From Anammoximicrobium sp032229885 (lineage in GTDB: Bacteria > Planctomycetota > Planctomycetia > Pirellulales > Pirellulaceae), in the NCBI GenBank assembly GCA_032229885.1, contig JAVYAJ010000312.1:1-44959 (forward strand): a stretch of 44,959 nt of DNA, read 5' to 3'. The position numbers were made by a program, and so were the translations under genes. The notes below the pieces were generated by a model, which was not told the DNA's origin, searched no databases, and worked only from the letters and a program-made list of their open reading frames with translations. Positions within the stretch are counted from its first letter, which is position 1, and each line of letters opens with the position of its first letter. This document shows, piece after piece, positions 1-8,855 of the stretch.

Positions 1-152
1 CACTACATTTCCCGGGACGTGTCTCCGCCTTAAGTTGGCCATTCGGTCCCCCGAACCGCTCACAACGCCATAGCCGTATGTCAGGAGATCTGAACTTACG
101 CGGCCCTCGGCGCCAAATCTTGATGCCTCTCATGTGTCGGAGGTAAGAACCC

Positions 153-683
153 ATGTTCGACAGCGTCACTGTTGATCTTTCGAGAATCGATTGGCAGGGC
201 ATATCCGGCATCTCCGATGCTTTGATGGTCCTGCTGAACATCATCCTCATTGCGGGCCTCATTGTCGGCTACAGGAACTTGAAAGAAAGCATTCTCTCAC
301 GAGATGCCTCACTTCTTATTTGGGCGATGGAGCGGATGACGGAAATAAAGGGAGACCTAGAAGCAATTCGCCGTTCACCAAGATACGGGACACTATCCGA
401 CCTAAGTGATCCTAAGTTTTCTAGCCCCTGGAACCCCGATATCGAAGGGGCGGCGTATCGTGTCAGCGTAGAGCTTCAGCGGCTTGCCTATCTCGCCAAC
501 ACAGGGCTAATATCGAAGGTCCATTTTCGCAAGATATGGGGACCGACGTTTGTTAAAGCGTGGGATGACCTTGAGGTTTGGGTGAAACACAAACGCCTAA
601 AGAACAAAGAACCTATGGAAGTTTGCGATGGTGCCCTTTCTCGAAGCGATTTCGAAAGATTTGCTACTGAGTGCAGGGCATAA
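153..683 (+). CDS. Hypothetical single-span membrane protein (DUF4760-like)
   Basis: This is a 176-residue protein. It has a short N-terminal segment, one hydrophobic span at about residues 25-45 (ALMVLLNIILIAGLIVGY), then a mostly helical, charged cytoplasmic part. The start follows a clear Shine-Dalgarno (GGAGGT, 9 bases upstream). The layout of one N-terminal anchor plus a helical body containing conserved-looking Trp residues resembles DUF4760-type proteins, but this is only an impression and no function follows from it. Its codons use far more A/T in third positions (for example gaaataaaggga, ttcgaaaga) than every other gene here, which suggests recent acquisition. It stands alone, with about 600 bases of apparently non-coding DNA after it. 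Confidence 0.7.
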   Translation: MFDSVTVDLSRIDWQGISGISDALMVLLNIILIAGLIVGYRNLKESILSRDASLLIWAMERMTEIKGDLEAIRRSPRYGTLSDLSDPKFSSPWNPDIEGAAYRVSVELQRLAYLANTGLISKVHFRKIWGPTFVKAWDDLEVWVKHKRLKNKEPMEVCDGALSRSDFERFATECRA

Positions 684-1306
684 CAAGCAGTACCAGTGGA
701 CGAACGGCGAAAACGGGGGCGGGCCGCAACTGCGCCGATTTTGCGCATCGTGCGCTCGTTCAACAGCCGTGACGGCGGCATTTGGGGCGGCCGGGGCGGA
801 AAGACGGCAGGGGTGTCCAGGTACGTTTGGGGAATGAGTGGCAGCTGTGGCTGAGAGGCATCGAGGTCTTGGGCTGCGGTGTTGGGTCGAGACTATGTTT
901 GGACAGCGCAGTCGGCTGATGCGTGCTGGCTGAATCTATCGTGATCAGGTTGGAACCGAACGGGCGATTTTGCTTGAAGCGGCGTTGTCGCGTCTGGGCA
1001 AGCTTGATTCGAGCGCCGGGCCACGTTGTCAGACGTGCCGTCCTCCTGTCGACGCCCGGGATGTGGTACATTGCGGTCCTCGAGCCGGACGGACGCTGTT
1101 TGCGCAATGGAAACGAGATAGATTGCGCTGTCTGCGGAAATGGACGCGCGAGAGCCTGGGCAAGATGCGCTTTCTGGGTATTCGCAGTTTTGATTTCTGG
1201 CGCTCGAAGTGGCACGGTGAACGGGCGTACTTCGAACGATGGCGGCTCACGCAGGGGGTGTTCGTCGAGATATAATAAGCTGTTTTTGAACGGTGGAGCA
1301 TTTTCG
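684..1306. other. Gene-poor stretch between hypothetical protein and CDGSH gene
   Basis: Open frames exist on both strands here, but their translations are rich in Arg, Pro and Ser, have no recognisable domain and lack ribosome binding sites. I see no convincing gene. One long plus-strand frame runs into the CDGSH gene, but the conserved protein begins only at 1307. Confidence 0.5.
1271..1276 (+). promoter_or_regulatory. Possible -10 box (TATAAT) for the CDGSH gene
   Basis: A perfect TATAAT lies 30 bases before the CDGSH start codon in otherwise GC-rich DNA. The hexamer at the expected -35 position (cacgca) is poor and there is no TGn extension, so this is a weak call. Confidence 0.3.
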
Positions 1307-1525
1307 ATGGCAGAAGTCGTAATTCGAGTTCGTGACAACGGTCCGCTGGTGGTCGAAGGCCCTGTGACGATCGTCGACGCGGTGGGCAACGCTTTTCCGT
1401 CCAATGAAGGTAAGCCCGGAATCTTCCTGTGCCGATGCGGCCATTCGGCCAACAAGCCGTTTTGCGACGGATCGCATCGCTCGCACGGGTTTCAGGCGGC
1501 CGAACGCGCGCCGGTCGGTTCGTGA
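1307..1525 (+). CDS. CDGSH-type iron-sulfur protein
   Basis: This 72-residue protein carries the complete CDGSH signature: Cys42, Cys44, Cys53 and His57 in the order C-R-C-G-H-S-x3-P-F-C-D-G-S-H. In this family (mitoNEET-like), three Cys and one His bind a labile 2Fe-2S cluster, usually in a homodimer with redox or cluster-transfer roles. No membrane span is visible, so it is probably a soluble cytoplasmic form. The reading frame stays open upstream to 923, but I place the start at 1307, because a GGTGGAG ribosome binding site lies just before it and the upstream residues look non-coding. It precedes mqnA on the same strand, with 186-207 bases between them. Confidence 0.88.
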   Translation: MAEVVIRVRDNGPLVVEGPVTIVDAVGNAFPSNEGKPGIFLCRCGHSANKPFCDGSHRSHGFQAAERAPVGS

Positions 1526-1646
1526 CGCGCACACGGCGCGCGGACGCATTTTCAGCCGCGCACGCTAGATTTGGGTCGTCGGATTGGCAGGATCGGCTGG
1601 ACGGGATTCCCGGTCGTTGTACAGAACTGGTTTCGGTTACCATCAT

Positions 1647-1663
1647 CGCTTGCCGAGCAAGCG
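1647..1663 (+). other. Stem-loop after the CDGSH gene
   Basis: This is a perfect 6-bp inverted repeat, CGCTTG/CAAGCG, with a 5-base loop. It lies between the CDGSH stop and mqnA. There is no U-tract after it, so terminator function is uncertain. Confidence 0.35.
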
Positions 1664-1677
1664 TAGGAAAACGCGAC

Positions 1678-1712
1678 TGCCCCCCCCCACGGCAACTCGG
1701 CAAAGGGGGGCA
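1678..1712 (+). promoter_or_regulatory. GC stem overlapping the mqnA translation start region
   Basis: TGCCCCCC (1678-1685) is perfectly complementary to GGGGGGCA (1705-1712), with a 19-base loop. The 3' arm includes the G-tract that would act as ribosome binding site and the A of the first possible mqnA ATG at 1712. If formed in mRNA, it would hide that start. It leaves the second in-frame ATG at 1733 free. Confidence 0.4.
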
Positions 1713-2530
1713 TGGGTGAGACAAGAGCGCAGATGAGAGACGGACTGTCACGGCTCCGGTTGGGCGCCGTGTCGTATCTGAATACCAAACCGCTGGTGTA
1801 TGGGCTCGACGCCCGGGCCAGCGAGCTTGAAGTCGTGTTCGACGTGCCGAGCCGCTTGGCGGACAGCCTGCACGCCGGGCGGCTGGACGTTGCGCTGATC
1901 CCGTCGATCGAATATGCGCGACACCCTGACTATGCGTTGGTTTCCGATGCGTGCATCGGCTGTCGCGGTCCGGTCTTGAGCGTCAAGCTGTTCAGCCGCG
2001 TGCCGATGGCGAAGATCCGCAGTCTGGCTTTGGACGCCGGCTCGCGCACCAGCGCCCTGCTGACGCGTATTTTACTGTGGGAACGCTGGGGGGTGCTGCC
2101 GAGTTTGCGTCCTTTGGCCATTGGACAGCGTCTGCAGGACAGTGATGCAGACGCGGTTTTGTTGATCGGTGATCGGGCCATCCATCCACCGCTGAGGGAT
2201 TCCGTGGAATGTTGGGATCTGGGCGATGAATGGTGCCGCTGGTCCGCGCTTCCTTTCGTGTTCGCGCTGTGGGTGGCCCGTCCCGGCGCCGATGTCTCGG
2301 GACTGGACCGCATCCTCGGCCAGGCTCGCGACGCGGGCCTAGCCCACTTGGAAAAGATCGCACGGGCCGAGGCGTCACAGGTCGGGCTGAGCTTTGCCCA
2401 GACGTTGGGCTATCTGCGGGACAACCTGCACTTCTACCTTGGCGCTCGCGAGCGGCGAGGGATGGGGCTGTTCTTCCAACTCGCCGCCAAGTTCCAGTCG
2501 ACGCTGGCCGAGCGCGGACTGGCGGTTTGA
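1712..2530 (+). CDS. mqnA: Chorismate dehydratase MqnA (menaquinone, futalosine pathway)
   Basis: MqnA converts chorismate to 3-[(1-carboxyvinyl)oxy]benzoate, the entry step of the futalosine route to menaquinone. The 272-residue protein has the family's N-terminal signature (LGAVSYLNTKPLVYGL) and the periplasmic-binding-protein-like fold pattern: DVALIPSIEY, then the ALDAGSRTSALLTRILL segment, then AVLLIGDRAI. Length fits the family. An in-frame ATG at 1733 (265 residues, preceded by AAGAG) is an equally good start, because the 1712 start has an over-tight G-tract and a stem-loop across it. mqnC, another enzyme of the same pathway, follows 228 bases downstream on the same strand. MqnB and MqnD are not in the window. 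Confidence 0.93.
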   Translation: MGETRAQMRDGLSRLRLGAVSYLNTKPLVYGLDARASELEVVFDVPSRLADSLHAGRLDVALIPSIEYARHPDYALVSDACIGCRGPVLSVKLFSRVPMAKIRSLALDAGSRTSALLTRILLWERWGVLPSLRPLAIGQRLQDSDADAVLLIGDRAIHPPLRDSVECWDLGDEWCRWSALPFVFALWVARPGADVSGLDRILGQARDAGLAHLEKIARAEASQVGLSFAQTLGYLRDNLHFYLGARERRGMGLFFQLAAKFQSTLAERGLAV

Positions 2531-2758
2531 AATCGAATCGCAAGGATTCAGCGTGGATTGTTCGTCCGCCGCGTGCCTCGGCCGCGGGACAGGCGCGTGT
2601 CGCCGATCCGGCCACACGCTCAAACAGACACGATTGAATGCGCGTTCACAAATCGAGCAACGAAAAAACAGGCGCGCGCAGACGCGCGTGGAAACGCGTT
2701 CCGGAAGACCGGTCGTTAGGCATTCGCCCACCATGACGACAGGATTGAGCGACTGCGC

Positions 2759-4060
2759 ATGACGACGATACGATTGAGCGAGGATCCAGCACAGGAGACG
2801 GCAAGTTCGATGACTCAGCAAACACGAACGGCGAGTTCAACGGCGCCTTGCGGGCGACCCGGCCAGCACGACGACCGGGACGGTGCGACCGCCGGCGATA
2901 GCAGCGCAACGCCGCGGATTCGTCGGATCTTGGAGCGCGTCGTCGCTGGCGAGCGTCTGGCGCCCGCGGACGGTGTCGCGCTGCTCGAGTCGTCCGATTT
3001 GACGCTGCTCGGCCAAGCCGCCGACGCCGTGGCTCGTCGCCTGCACCCCGAGGAATATCGCACCTACAACATCGACCGCAACATCAATTATTCGAACGTC
3101 TGCACCGCGGTATGCGACTTTTGTGCCTTCTACCGCAAGCCGAAGAGCGGCGATGGCTATGTCTTGTCGCGGGACGAGCTGCTGGCCAAAGTCCAGGAAA
3201 CGGTGCAGTTGGGTGGAAACCAAATCTTGCTGCAGGGCGGCCTGCATCCTGACTTCAAACTGGACTGGTACGAGGAGCTGTTGCGAGACATCAAGGACCG
3301 GTTTCCCCAAGTCAACGTCCATGGATTCAGCCCGCCCGAGATCCACCACTTCACGAAGCTCAACCGACTGGCGCTGCGAGACGTGCTCGAGCGGCTCCGC
3401 GCAGCCGGTTTGGGCAGCATCCCTGGCGGCGGCGCGGAGATCCTAGTCGACCGTGTGCGGCGCCAGATCACGCGCGGCAAGTGCATGACCGACGACTGGC
3501 TGAACGTGATGCGTGTTTGGCATGAACTGGGCGAGCGGAGCACCGCCACGATGATGTTCGGCCATGTCGAGACACTGGCCGATCGGATCGAGCATTTCGA
3601 CCGGTTGCGCCGATTGCAGGACGAGACCGGCGGCTTTACGGCTTTTATCGGCTGGACGTTCCAGCCGCAGCACACGGCGATGTCCCACATACCCAAGGCG
3701 ACCCCGTTCGAATACCTGAAGACCTTGGCGGTCGCGCGGCTGTACCTGGACAACTTTCCCAACATCCAGTCGAGCTGGGTGACGCAGGGGCTGAGGATTG
3801 GCCAGTTGGGATTGGTGTTCGGCGCCAACGACTTGGGCAGTCTGATGATCGAAGAAAACGTGGTCGCCGAGGCGGGCACGATTCATTATGTGACGCTGGA
3901 TCAGATCCGCGAGGCGATTCGCGAGGCGGGCTACGTTCCTCGGCAGCGCGACGTGTTCTACCGTCTGGTGGGCGAGGAGATCGAACGCCGCGCCATGGAA
4001 GCCAATCGTACGCGAACGTTCGAGTCGGGGACGGCCCCGGACCTTGAACTTGCGGGGTAG
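2759..4060 (+). CDS. mqnC: Cyclic dehypoxanthinyl futalosine synthase MqnC (radical SAM)
   Basis: This radical SAM enzyme cyclises dehypoxanthine futalosine in menaquinone synthesis. The cluster motif is CTAVCDFC (Cys115, Cys119, Cys122), directly after the family's NRNINYSNVC stretch. Further marks are LLQGGLHPDF, HGFSPPEIHHF, GLGSIPGGGAEIL, GWTFQPQHT and the C-terminal FGANDLGSLMIEENVV segment, all typical of MqnC rather than MqnE. The 433 residues exceed the usual 360-380 because of a low-complexity N-terminal tail. A second ATG at 2810 (416 residues), preceded by GGAG, removes part of that tail and may be the true start. It follows mqnA on the same strand, possibly as one transcript. Confidence 0.93.
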   Translation: MTTIRLSEDPAQETASSMTQQTRTASSTAPCGRPGQHDDRDGATAGDSSATPRIRRILERVVAGERLAPADGVALLESSDLTLLGQAADAVARRLHPEEYRTYNIDRNINYSNVCTAVCDFCAFYRKPKSGDGYVLSRDELLAKVQETVQLGGNQILLQGGLHPDFKLDWYEELLRDIKDRFPQVNVHGFSPPEIHHFTKLNRLALRDVLERLRAAGLGSIPGGGAEILVDRVRRQITRGKCMTDDWLNVMRVWHELGERSTATMMFGHVETLADRIEHFDRLRRLQDETGGFTAFIGWTFQPQHTAMSHIPKATPFEYLKTLAVARLYLDNFPNIQSSWVTQGLRIGQLGLVFGANDLGSLMIEENVVAEAGTIHYVTLDQIREAIREAGYVPRQRDVFYRLVGEEIERRAMEANRTRTFESGTAPDLELAG

Positions 4061-4343
4061 TGCGTTCACTGCGCGACGAGCGGATGAAGATGCGCACGAG
4101 ATCGCGCGTCTGCGGATCCGCCTGGGGGCGACGGCGTACAGGGCAGCGCACGGCGGCGCTGCGCGTTGCGAGCAGCTCGGAATCTTGCGTCCGTCCAGCG
4201 TCCGTTGTACAAGGTTTACCGCTCGGCGCGCCGTCCGCACACATGGCGCCGGTGTCGATTTGGTTTCCCTTTTTTCTGCCGCCGGGCCGTCACTGGCCTG
4301 GGCCGCGGCGCCAGTTGACGATCATCCTCGAAGCACGGCAGCC

Positions 4344-5441
4344 ATGTCCGATTCCGCCAGTGACCGCCCGCATCGCCGTTACAACCCGCTTTCCGGGCGC
4401 TGGGTTCTCGTCTCGCCGCATCGCAGCCGGCGACCCTGGCAGGGCATGCACGGACCGGCTACGCGCTCGGCGCCGATGGCGTACGATCCACAGTGCTACC
4501 TCTGCCCCGGGAATCGCCGCGCGTCGGGCGACATCAACCCGCGGTATACCGGTCCTTACGTGTTTACCAATGACTTCCCGGCCTTGCTGCCTGATCCATC
4601 GACCAACCCCGTCGAGGGTGACGCATTGGCCACGGATCCGGCGACAGAGTCGCCCGATGATCCGCTGCTGCGGCGCCATGCTGTGCGAGGCGTCTGTCGC
4701 GTGGTCTGTTTCTGCCCGCGGCACGATGTAACGCTGTCCGAGATGCGACTGTCGGAGATTCGGGCCGTCGTCGACGTCTGGGCTGCGCAGATCGAAGAGC
4801 TGGGGCGGACGCACCGCTGGGTGCAGGTATTCGAGAACAAGGGCGAGATGATGGGTTGTTCGAGCCCCCATCCACACGGTCAGATCTGGGCCACCGATAC
4901 GCTGCCGGACGAACCGGCCAGGGAACACGCGTGCCAGTCCGCCTACCAGCGCCAATTCGGCGCGCCGTTGCTGCTCGATTATGCGCGTCGCGAGCAGACG
5001 CTCGACGCGCGGACGGTCGTGGCCAACGAACACTGGTTGGCCGTCGTTCCCTATTGGGCGACATGGCCGTTCGAAACGTTGCTGATGCCGCGCCGCCGCC
5101 ACGTTGCGCAATTGACCGACCTGCATGACGACGAGCGTCACCATTTGGCCGATGCGCTGAAGCGTTTGCTGACCAAATACGACAACCTGTTCGCGACCTC
5201 GTTTCCGTATTCGATGGGCTGGCACGGGTGTCCGCGGGATGGAGCGGATCATCCGGAATGGCAGTTGCACGCCCACTTCTACCCGCCGCTGCTACGTTCG
5301 GCGACGGTGCGGAAATTCATGGTCGGTTACGAGATGCTGGGCGAACCGCAGCGCGATCTGACGCCAGAACAAGCCGCCGCTCGTCTGCGGGAACAGTCCG
5401 ACGTCCATGATCGGATGACCGATGGCGGCTCGCGGATTTGA
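4344..5441 (+). CDS. galT: Galactose-1-phosphate uridylyltransferase GalT
   Basis: GalT exchanges UMP between UDP-glucose and galactose-1-phosphate in the Leloir pathway. The 365-residue protein shows the HIT-superfamily active site SSPHPHGQIW, with the nucleophile as His178 and a zinc-binding His176. It also has likely zinc ligands Cys51 and Cys54 (CYLCPG) and His127 (CPRHD). The C-terminal half retains WHGCPRDG and the WQLHAHFYPPLLRS motif. The frame is open back to 4044, but residues before 4344 show no similarity pattern to the family, and the conserved RRYNPLSGRWVLVSPHR begins right after this ATG. No galK or galE lies next to it. The enzyme could feed UDP-sugars to the glycan genes at 16.5-22.9 kb, but the distance makes this speculative. 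Confidence 0.93.
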   Translation: MSDSASDRPHRRYNPLSGRWVLVSPHRSRRPWQGMHGPATRSAPMAYDPQCYLCPGNRRASGDINPRYTGPYVFTNDFPALLPDPSTNPVEGDALATDPATESPDDPLLRRHAVRGVCRVVCFCPRHDVTLSEMRLSEIRAVVDVWAAQIEELGRTHRWVQVFENKGEMMGCSSPHPHGQIWATDTLPDEPAREHACQSAYQRQFGAPLLLDYARREQTLDARTVVANEHWLAVVPYWATWPFETLLMPRRRHVAQLTDLHDDERHHLADALKRLLTKYDNLFATSFPYSMGWHGCPRDGADHPEWQLHAHFYPPLLRSATVRKFMVGYEMLGEPQRDLTPEQAAARLREQSDVHDRMTDGGSRI

Positions 5442-5562
5442 GCCCGCGACGGTTGTTCGGATTGGGCGGGCTTGCGGCGCTCGTCCGACGAGGCGCGGCG
5501 CCGCGTCCCACAGGCTGTGGGCCGCGTCCGGATCGGCCGCTTGCCGCGGGATGGATTTCTGA

Positions 5563-5591
5563 TTGACACCGCTTATCCTGTGTTCTACACT
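5563..5591 (+). promoter_or_regulatory. Sigma70-like promoter for the coiled-coil membrane protein
   Basis: There is a perfect -35 box TTGACA (5563-5568), a 17-base spacer and TACACT as -10 (5586-5591, four of six matches). It sits in a locally AT-richer stretch between galT and the gene at 5731, and would give a leader of about 130 bases. Confidence 0.55.
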
Positions 5592-5730
5592 CGACTTGAG
5601 TTATCTTGGAGATGTTGCCGGCGCCGGAATAGCCCGACGTGCCGCGGGCGAATAGGACGCTGGTGCTGGCGCGGCTCGACCGAGTCGTTTCCTCCGAAGC
5701 TCGCTTAATTTGTCTGAAGGAGCAATTTCC

Positions 5731-7155
5731 ATGGCGTCTCGTGAAAGTCAAGGGCTGCAAGCCGCGCTGATCTTGTTCGTCATGATCACCGTGGTGCTGG
5801 CCGTCACGACGTATCTATATTTCCGGCGCGCTGAGGAAAACGTGCAACGCTATCTCGCCAAAGCAGAAGAGGCCAAACGCGAGAAAGACGCCACGATGAA
5901 GCTGCAATTCGAGAACCAGATTCTCAAGCATATCCTGGGGTACGATCGCAAGACGGAGGCCGAACTGACCAGCATCAAGCAAAGCCTCAGCGGCGACAAA
6001 GAGGTCGAGCAAATCCTGGAAAATTATAACAAGCACATGCAGATGTACGGCGCCGGTTATGCGGGCCAAGACCTCAGCTACACGACGCTGCCCGAACACC
6101 TGATCGCGGCGATCAACGCCCGGAACAAGAATTTGGTCGACGCCGATGCGTTGGCCAAGAATCTCGAACGCGAGCGAGAGACCGTCCGACAGGCCGAGGC
6201 GGCGCGGGCGGCAAAGGCCGAACAATCGTTGGCCACCGTCCAATCCGACTTGGCTAAAGAACGCGATGCGTTCAACCGTGATCGGACGCGGATCACCGAA
6301 GAGAGCGCCAAAATCGCGAAGATCATACCCGAAAAAAATCAAATGATCGCCAAGACCAGCAGCGAGGCGCAGGCCAAACAAGAGGAGATGCAGCGCCAGT
6401 TGAACCAGGTCAGTACGATGCTGGAGACCGAGAAAGAACGGCGGATCAAACTGGAGAAAGAGTTTGGGGCGGGTGACATCATCGAGCGGCCGGATGGCGA
6501 GGTGACGTTGGTGAACTCGCGGGCCAACACGGTGTGGATCAACCTCGGTTCCGCGGATTCGGTCGCTCGGCAGATGATTTTCAGCGTGATCGACCAGCAG
6601 GAGACGGGCGTCACCAAGAGCAAGATCAAGGGGCGGATCGAAGTCACGCGGGTCTTGGACCAGCATTCATCCGAAGCCCGCATCCTGGAAGACGAGTTGG
6701 ATAACCCGATCATGAAGGGCGACAAAGTCTACTCGCCTTCGTTCCGTCGTGGTCGCAAAGTTCACTTCGCCTTGGCGGGCCTGTTGGACATGGACAAGGA
6801 TGGCAAAAGCGACCAGACGCACGTCCGGTCGTTGATCACGCTCAATGGCGGAGTCATCGACGCCGAAATGCTCGAGGACGGAACCGTCGAAGGCAAACTC
6901 ACGGCCGATACGCGATATCTGGTGGTCGGTCAGCGGCCGACCGACAAGACCAACGAAAAGCTCATCAAGGGGTTCACCGAGATTACGGGCGAAGCCACGC
7001 GGCTGGGCATCGAGACGATCTCGCTCGAAACGTTGCTGGATCGGATGGGCTACGTGCCCGATCGGCGCGTCGTCCCGATGTCTCGTCCTTCGACCACCGG
7101 CGAAGGCAAGCCGGACGCCTTTCGACCTCGCACTGCGCCCGCTCCTGCCAGATGA
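5731..7155 (+). CDS. Membrane-anchored coiled-coil protein, unknown function
   Basis: This is a 474-residue protein with a single N-terminal membrane span at about residues 10-32 (LQAALILFVMITVVLAVTTYLYF) and no signal cleavage site. Charged, heptad-like helices rich in Glu, Lys, Arg, Gln and Ala follow from about 35 to 250. A C-terminal globular region comes next, with beta-rich segments (EVTLVNSRANTVWINLGSAD, GRIEVTRVLDQHSSEARIL, HFALAGLLDMDKDGKSD). The start ATG at 5731 follows AAGGAG with 7-base spacing, so an upstream in-frame TTG is not needed. The layout resembles scaffold or cell-envelope proteins, where the coiled coil spans the periplasm. The final domain reminds me of planctomycete-specific families of unknown role. 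No partner gene lies next to it. Confidence 0.85.
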   Translation: MASRESQGLQAALILFVMITVVLAVTTYLYFRRAEENVQRYLAKAEEAKREKDATMKLQFENQILKHILGYDRKTEAELTSIKQSLSGDKEVEQILENYNKHMQMYGAGYAGQDLSYTTLPEHLIAAINARNKNLVDADALAKNLERERETVRQAEAARAAKAEQSLATVQSDLAKERDAFNRDRTRITEESAKIAKIIPEKNQMIAKTSSEAQAKQEEMQRQLNQVSTMLETEKERRIKLEKEFGAGDIIERPDGEVTLVNSRANTVWINLGSADSVARQMIFSVIDQQETGVTKSKIKGRIEVTRVLDQHSSEARILEDELDNPIMKGDKVYSPSFRRGRKVHFALAGLLDMDKDGKSDQTHVRSLITLNGGVIDAEMLEDGTVEGKLTADTRYLVVGQRPTDKTNEKLIKGFTEITGEATRLGIETISLETLLDRMGYVPDRRVVPMSRPSTTGEGKPDAFRPRTAPAPAR

Positions 7156-7241
7156 CGCGGCCGCGTTTCGTTGATCCGGGGCGCGGTCGATTCCGCGCGG
7201 CGCACGCCGCCCGCCCGTGTGCGTCCGCGACAGACGGGGCT

Positions 7242-7257
7242 CGCCTGTGCTCAGGCG
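7242..7257. terminator. Possible hairpin between convergent genes
   Basis: CGCCTG-TGCT-CAGGCG forms a perfect 6-bp stem between the convergent genes ending at 7155 and 7333. It is followed by tcattaaagtt rather than a real U-tract, so terminator function is only suggested by position. Confidence 0.3.
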
Positions 7258-7332
7258 TCATTAAAGTTGTGGGACGCTTTGCCGATCGGCCGATCACAGG
7301 CGGCCATGGGCGGGGCCGGGAGGGCCGGCGTT

Positions 7333-8331
7333 CTACGGCGCAACACGCCCGGCGCCGTGATTGGCCAGCGTCCGGCAGTGGATGTTCGCCGCGCTCCGCA
7401 GACCGGGCAGCGCATAGCCGCCTTCGAGTGACGACACCAGACGCCCTTCGGCGCATTCGTCGGCCAGATCGAGCATCAGGCGAGTCAGTTCTGAGAAATC
7501 CTCGTCCGTCAAATGGAATCCGCCGAGCGGATCGCCGTCTCGCGAGTCGAAGCCGGCGGACACCAACACCAATTCCGGCTTGAATGCGCGAGCCGCATCG
7601 AGGAAATCATCGGCGAACGCGCCGAACACTTCGCGACGGGCGGCCCCCGCTGCGAACGGACGATTCATGGTCGTCCCCAGCCCGCGGCCCTGGCCAGTCT
7701 CGTCCCGCGCCCCGGTGCCCGGATACCACGGGCGCTGGTGCGTGCTGAAGACGAACACCGAAGGATCGTCATAGAACGCGTCTTGAGTCCCGTTTCCATG
7801 ATGGACGTCCCAGTCGGCAATCACGACTTTGCCGATGCCCAGAGCGTGTTGGGCATACCGAGCCGCCACGGCTAGGTTGTTGAATATGCAGAACCCCATC
7901 CCGCGCCCCGGCGTCGCGTGGTGTCCGGGGGGCCGCAACACGCAAAATGCGTTCTTGACACGGCGGGCGACGACCGCGTCGACGGCGGCGCACGCGCCTC
8001 CCGCGGCCAACACGGCGGCATCCCACGAACGCGGACACACGGATGTGTCGCCCGTGCTCAGGTAGGTGCTGCCGTTCAGGATTTCGCGGCGCGCTAGGTC
8101 GATGTACCCGCCCAGATGACACCGTAGGAGATCCTCGCGAGTGGCGGGACGCGGCGCGAGCCATTCGAGCCGCTCGGCGTAATCCGTGCGGCGCAGTTCG
8201 TCCATGACCGCCGCATAGCGAGCCGGACACTCGGGGTGGCCCAGCCCTGAGTCATGGTCCAGAAAAATATCCGAGTGGATGATGCCCGTTTTCGACGCGC
8301 CAACATTCGGGGACAAACATGCGTGATCCAT
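7333..8331 (-). CDS. Histone deacetylase-superfamily hydrolase
   Basis: This zinc-dependent deacetylase is of the HDAC / acetoin-utilisation / acetylpolyamine amidohydrolase superfamily, and the natural substrate is unknown. The 332-residue protein has all catalytic features: the His pair in RPPGHHATPG (His137, His138), zinc ligands Asp175 and His177 (DWDVHHGNG) and Asp262 (SAGFDSRDGDPLGG), and the transition-state Tyr306 (SLEGGY). The N-terminus HDSGLGHPECPARYAAV is the usual substrate-loop start. The frame stays open upstream to 8742 but the residues there are low-complexity, so ATG at 8331 is preferred. It is alone on its strand, so context does not indicate whether it acts on acetylated proteins, polyamines or small molecules. 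Confidence 0.92.
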   Translation of the reverse strand: MDHACLSPNVGASKTGIIHSDIFLDHDSGLGHPECPARYAAVMDELRRTDYAERLEWLAPRPATREDLLRCHLGGYIDLARREILNGSTYLSTGDTSVCPRSWDAAVLAAGGACAAVDAVVARRVKNAFCVLRPPGHHATPGRGMGFCIFNNLAVAARYAQHALGIGKVVIADWDVHHGNGTQDAFYDDPSVFVFSTHQRPWYPGTGARDETGQGRGLGTTMNRPFAAGAARREVFGAFADDFLDAARAFKPELVLVSAGFDSRDGDPLGGFHLTDEDFSELTRLMLDLADECAEGRLVSSLEGGYALPGLRSAANIHCRTLANHGAGRVAP

Positions 8332-8855
8332 CGATAGCGATCCGAGACAAGAGGTGGAACGAGTTGGAAGTTGGTGAGTAATCGATGTCTGGTTACGGGC
8401 CAGCCACAGCCCAACGGCTGGCGACCTCGCGCGCACCGAGTAACACGGCTGGCGGCCAGCAGCGGGGCGGCCAGCGTGGCCGAACCGCCAGGTGATGTCA
8501 TTCGGCAAGTCCGGCCTTTGCACAGCGCCCGCCTCGTAGCTGGCGACATCCCGACTCGATCGTAACGTCGCCCGAGATTCTACACCGATCGCGCGCGGAA
8601 TGGCTACCCGGCGCCGGAGGCAGCGAAGCCTTTCGCCGTGACGCGGCCGCCGTAGATCGCGCATCGGCGCGCTCGCTTCGGACAATATTATCTGGCGCGG
8701 CGCGAAATCGACCGGCGATTGCCAGTTGACGGGCGAAGGCACTACGGGTAAACATAGGGTAGGTTGGTTTTTCCGGCGCGAAACATGCTCGACTGCGGAT
8801 ACTCGCGGCCGCGCCCTGTTTGTCTCTACAATTCGTTGCTATGGAGCGATGCGCT
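8332..8855. other. Divergent intergenic region
   Basis: This stretch separates the deacetylase gene (minus) from the DUF1559 gene (plus) and must hold both promoters. A TTGACG at 8726-8731 has only a weak -10 candidate (TAAACA) at 17 bases, and TACAAT at 8827-8832 lacks a -35. No gene is evident. Confidence 0.4.

Noticed and set aside
760..1751. Minus-strand open frames around the CDGSH gene
   Set aside because: They have low-complexity Arg/Pro/Ser-rich products and overlap a clear CDGSH protein.
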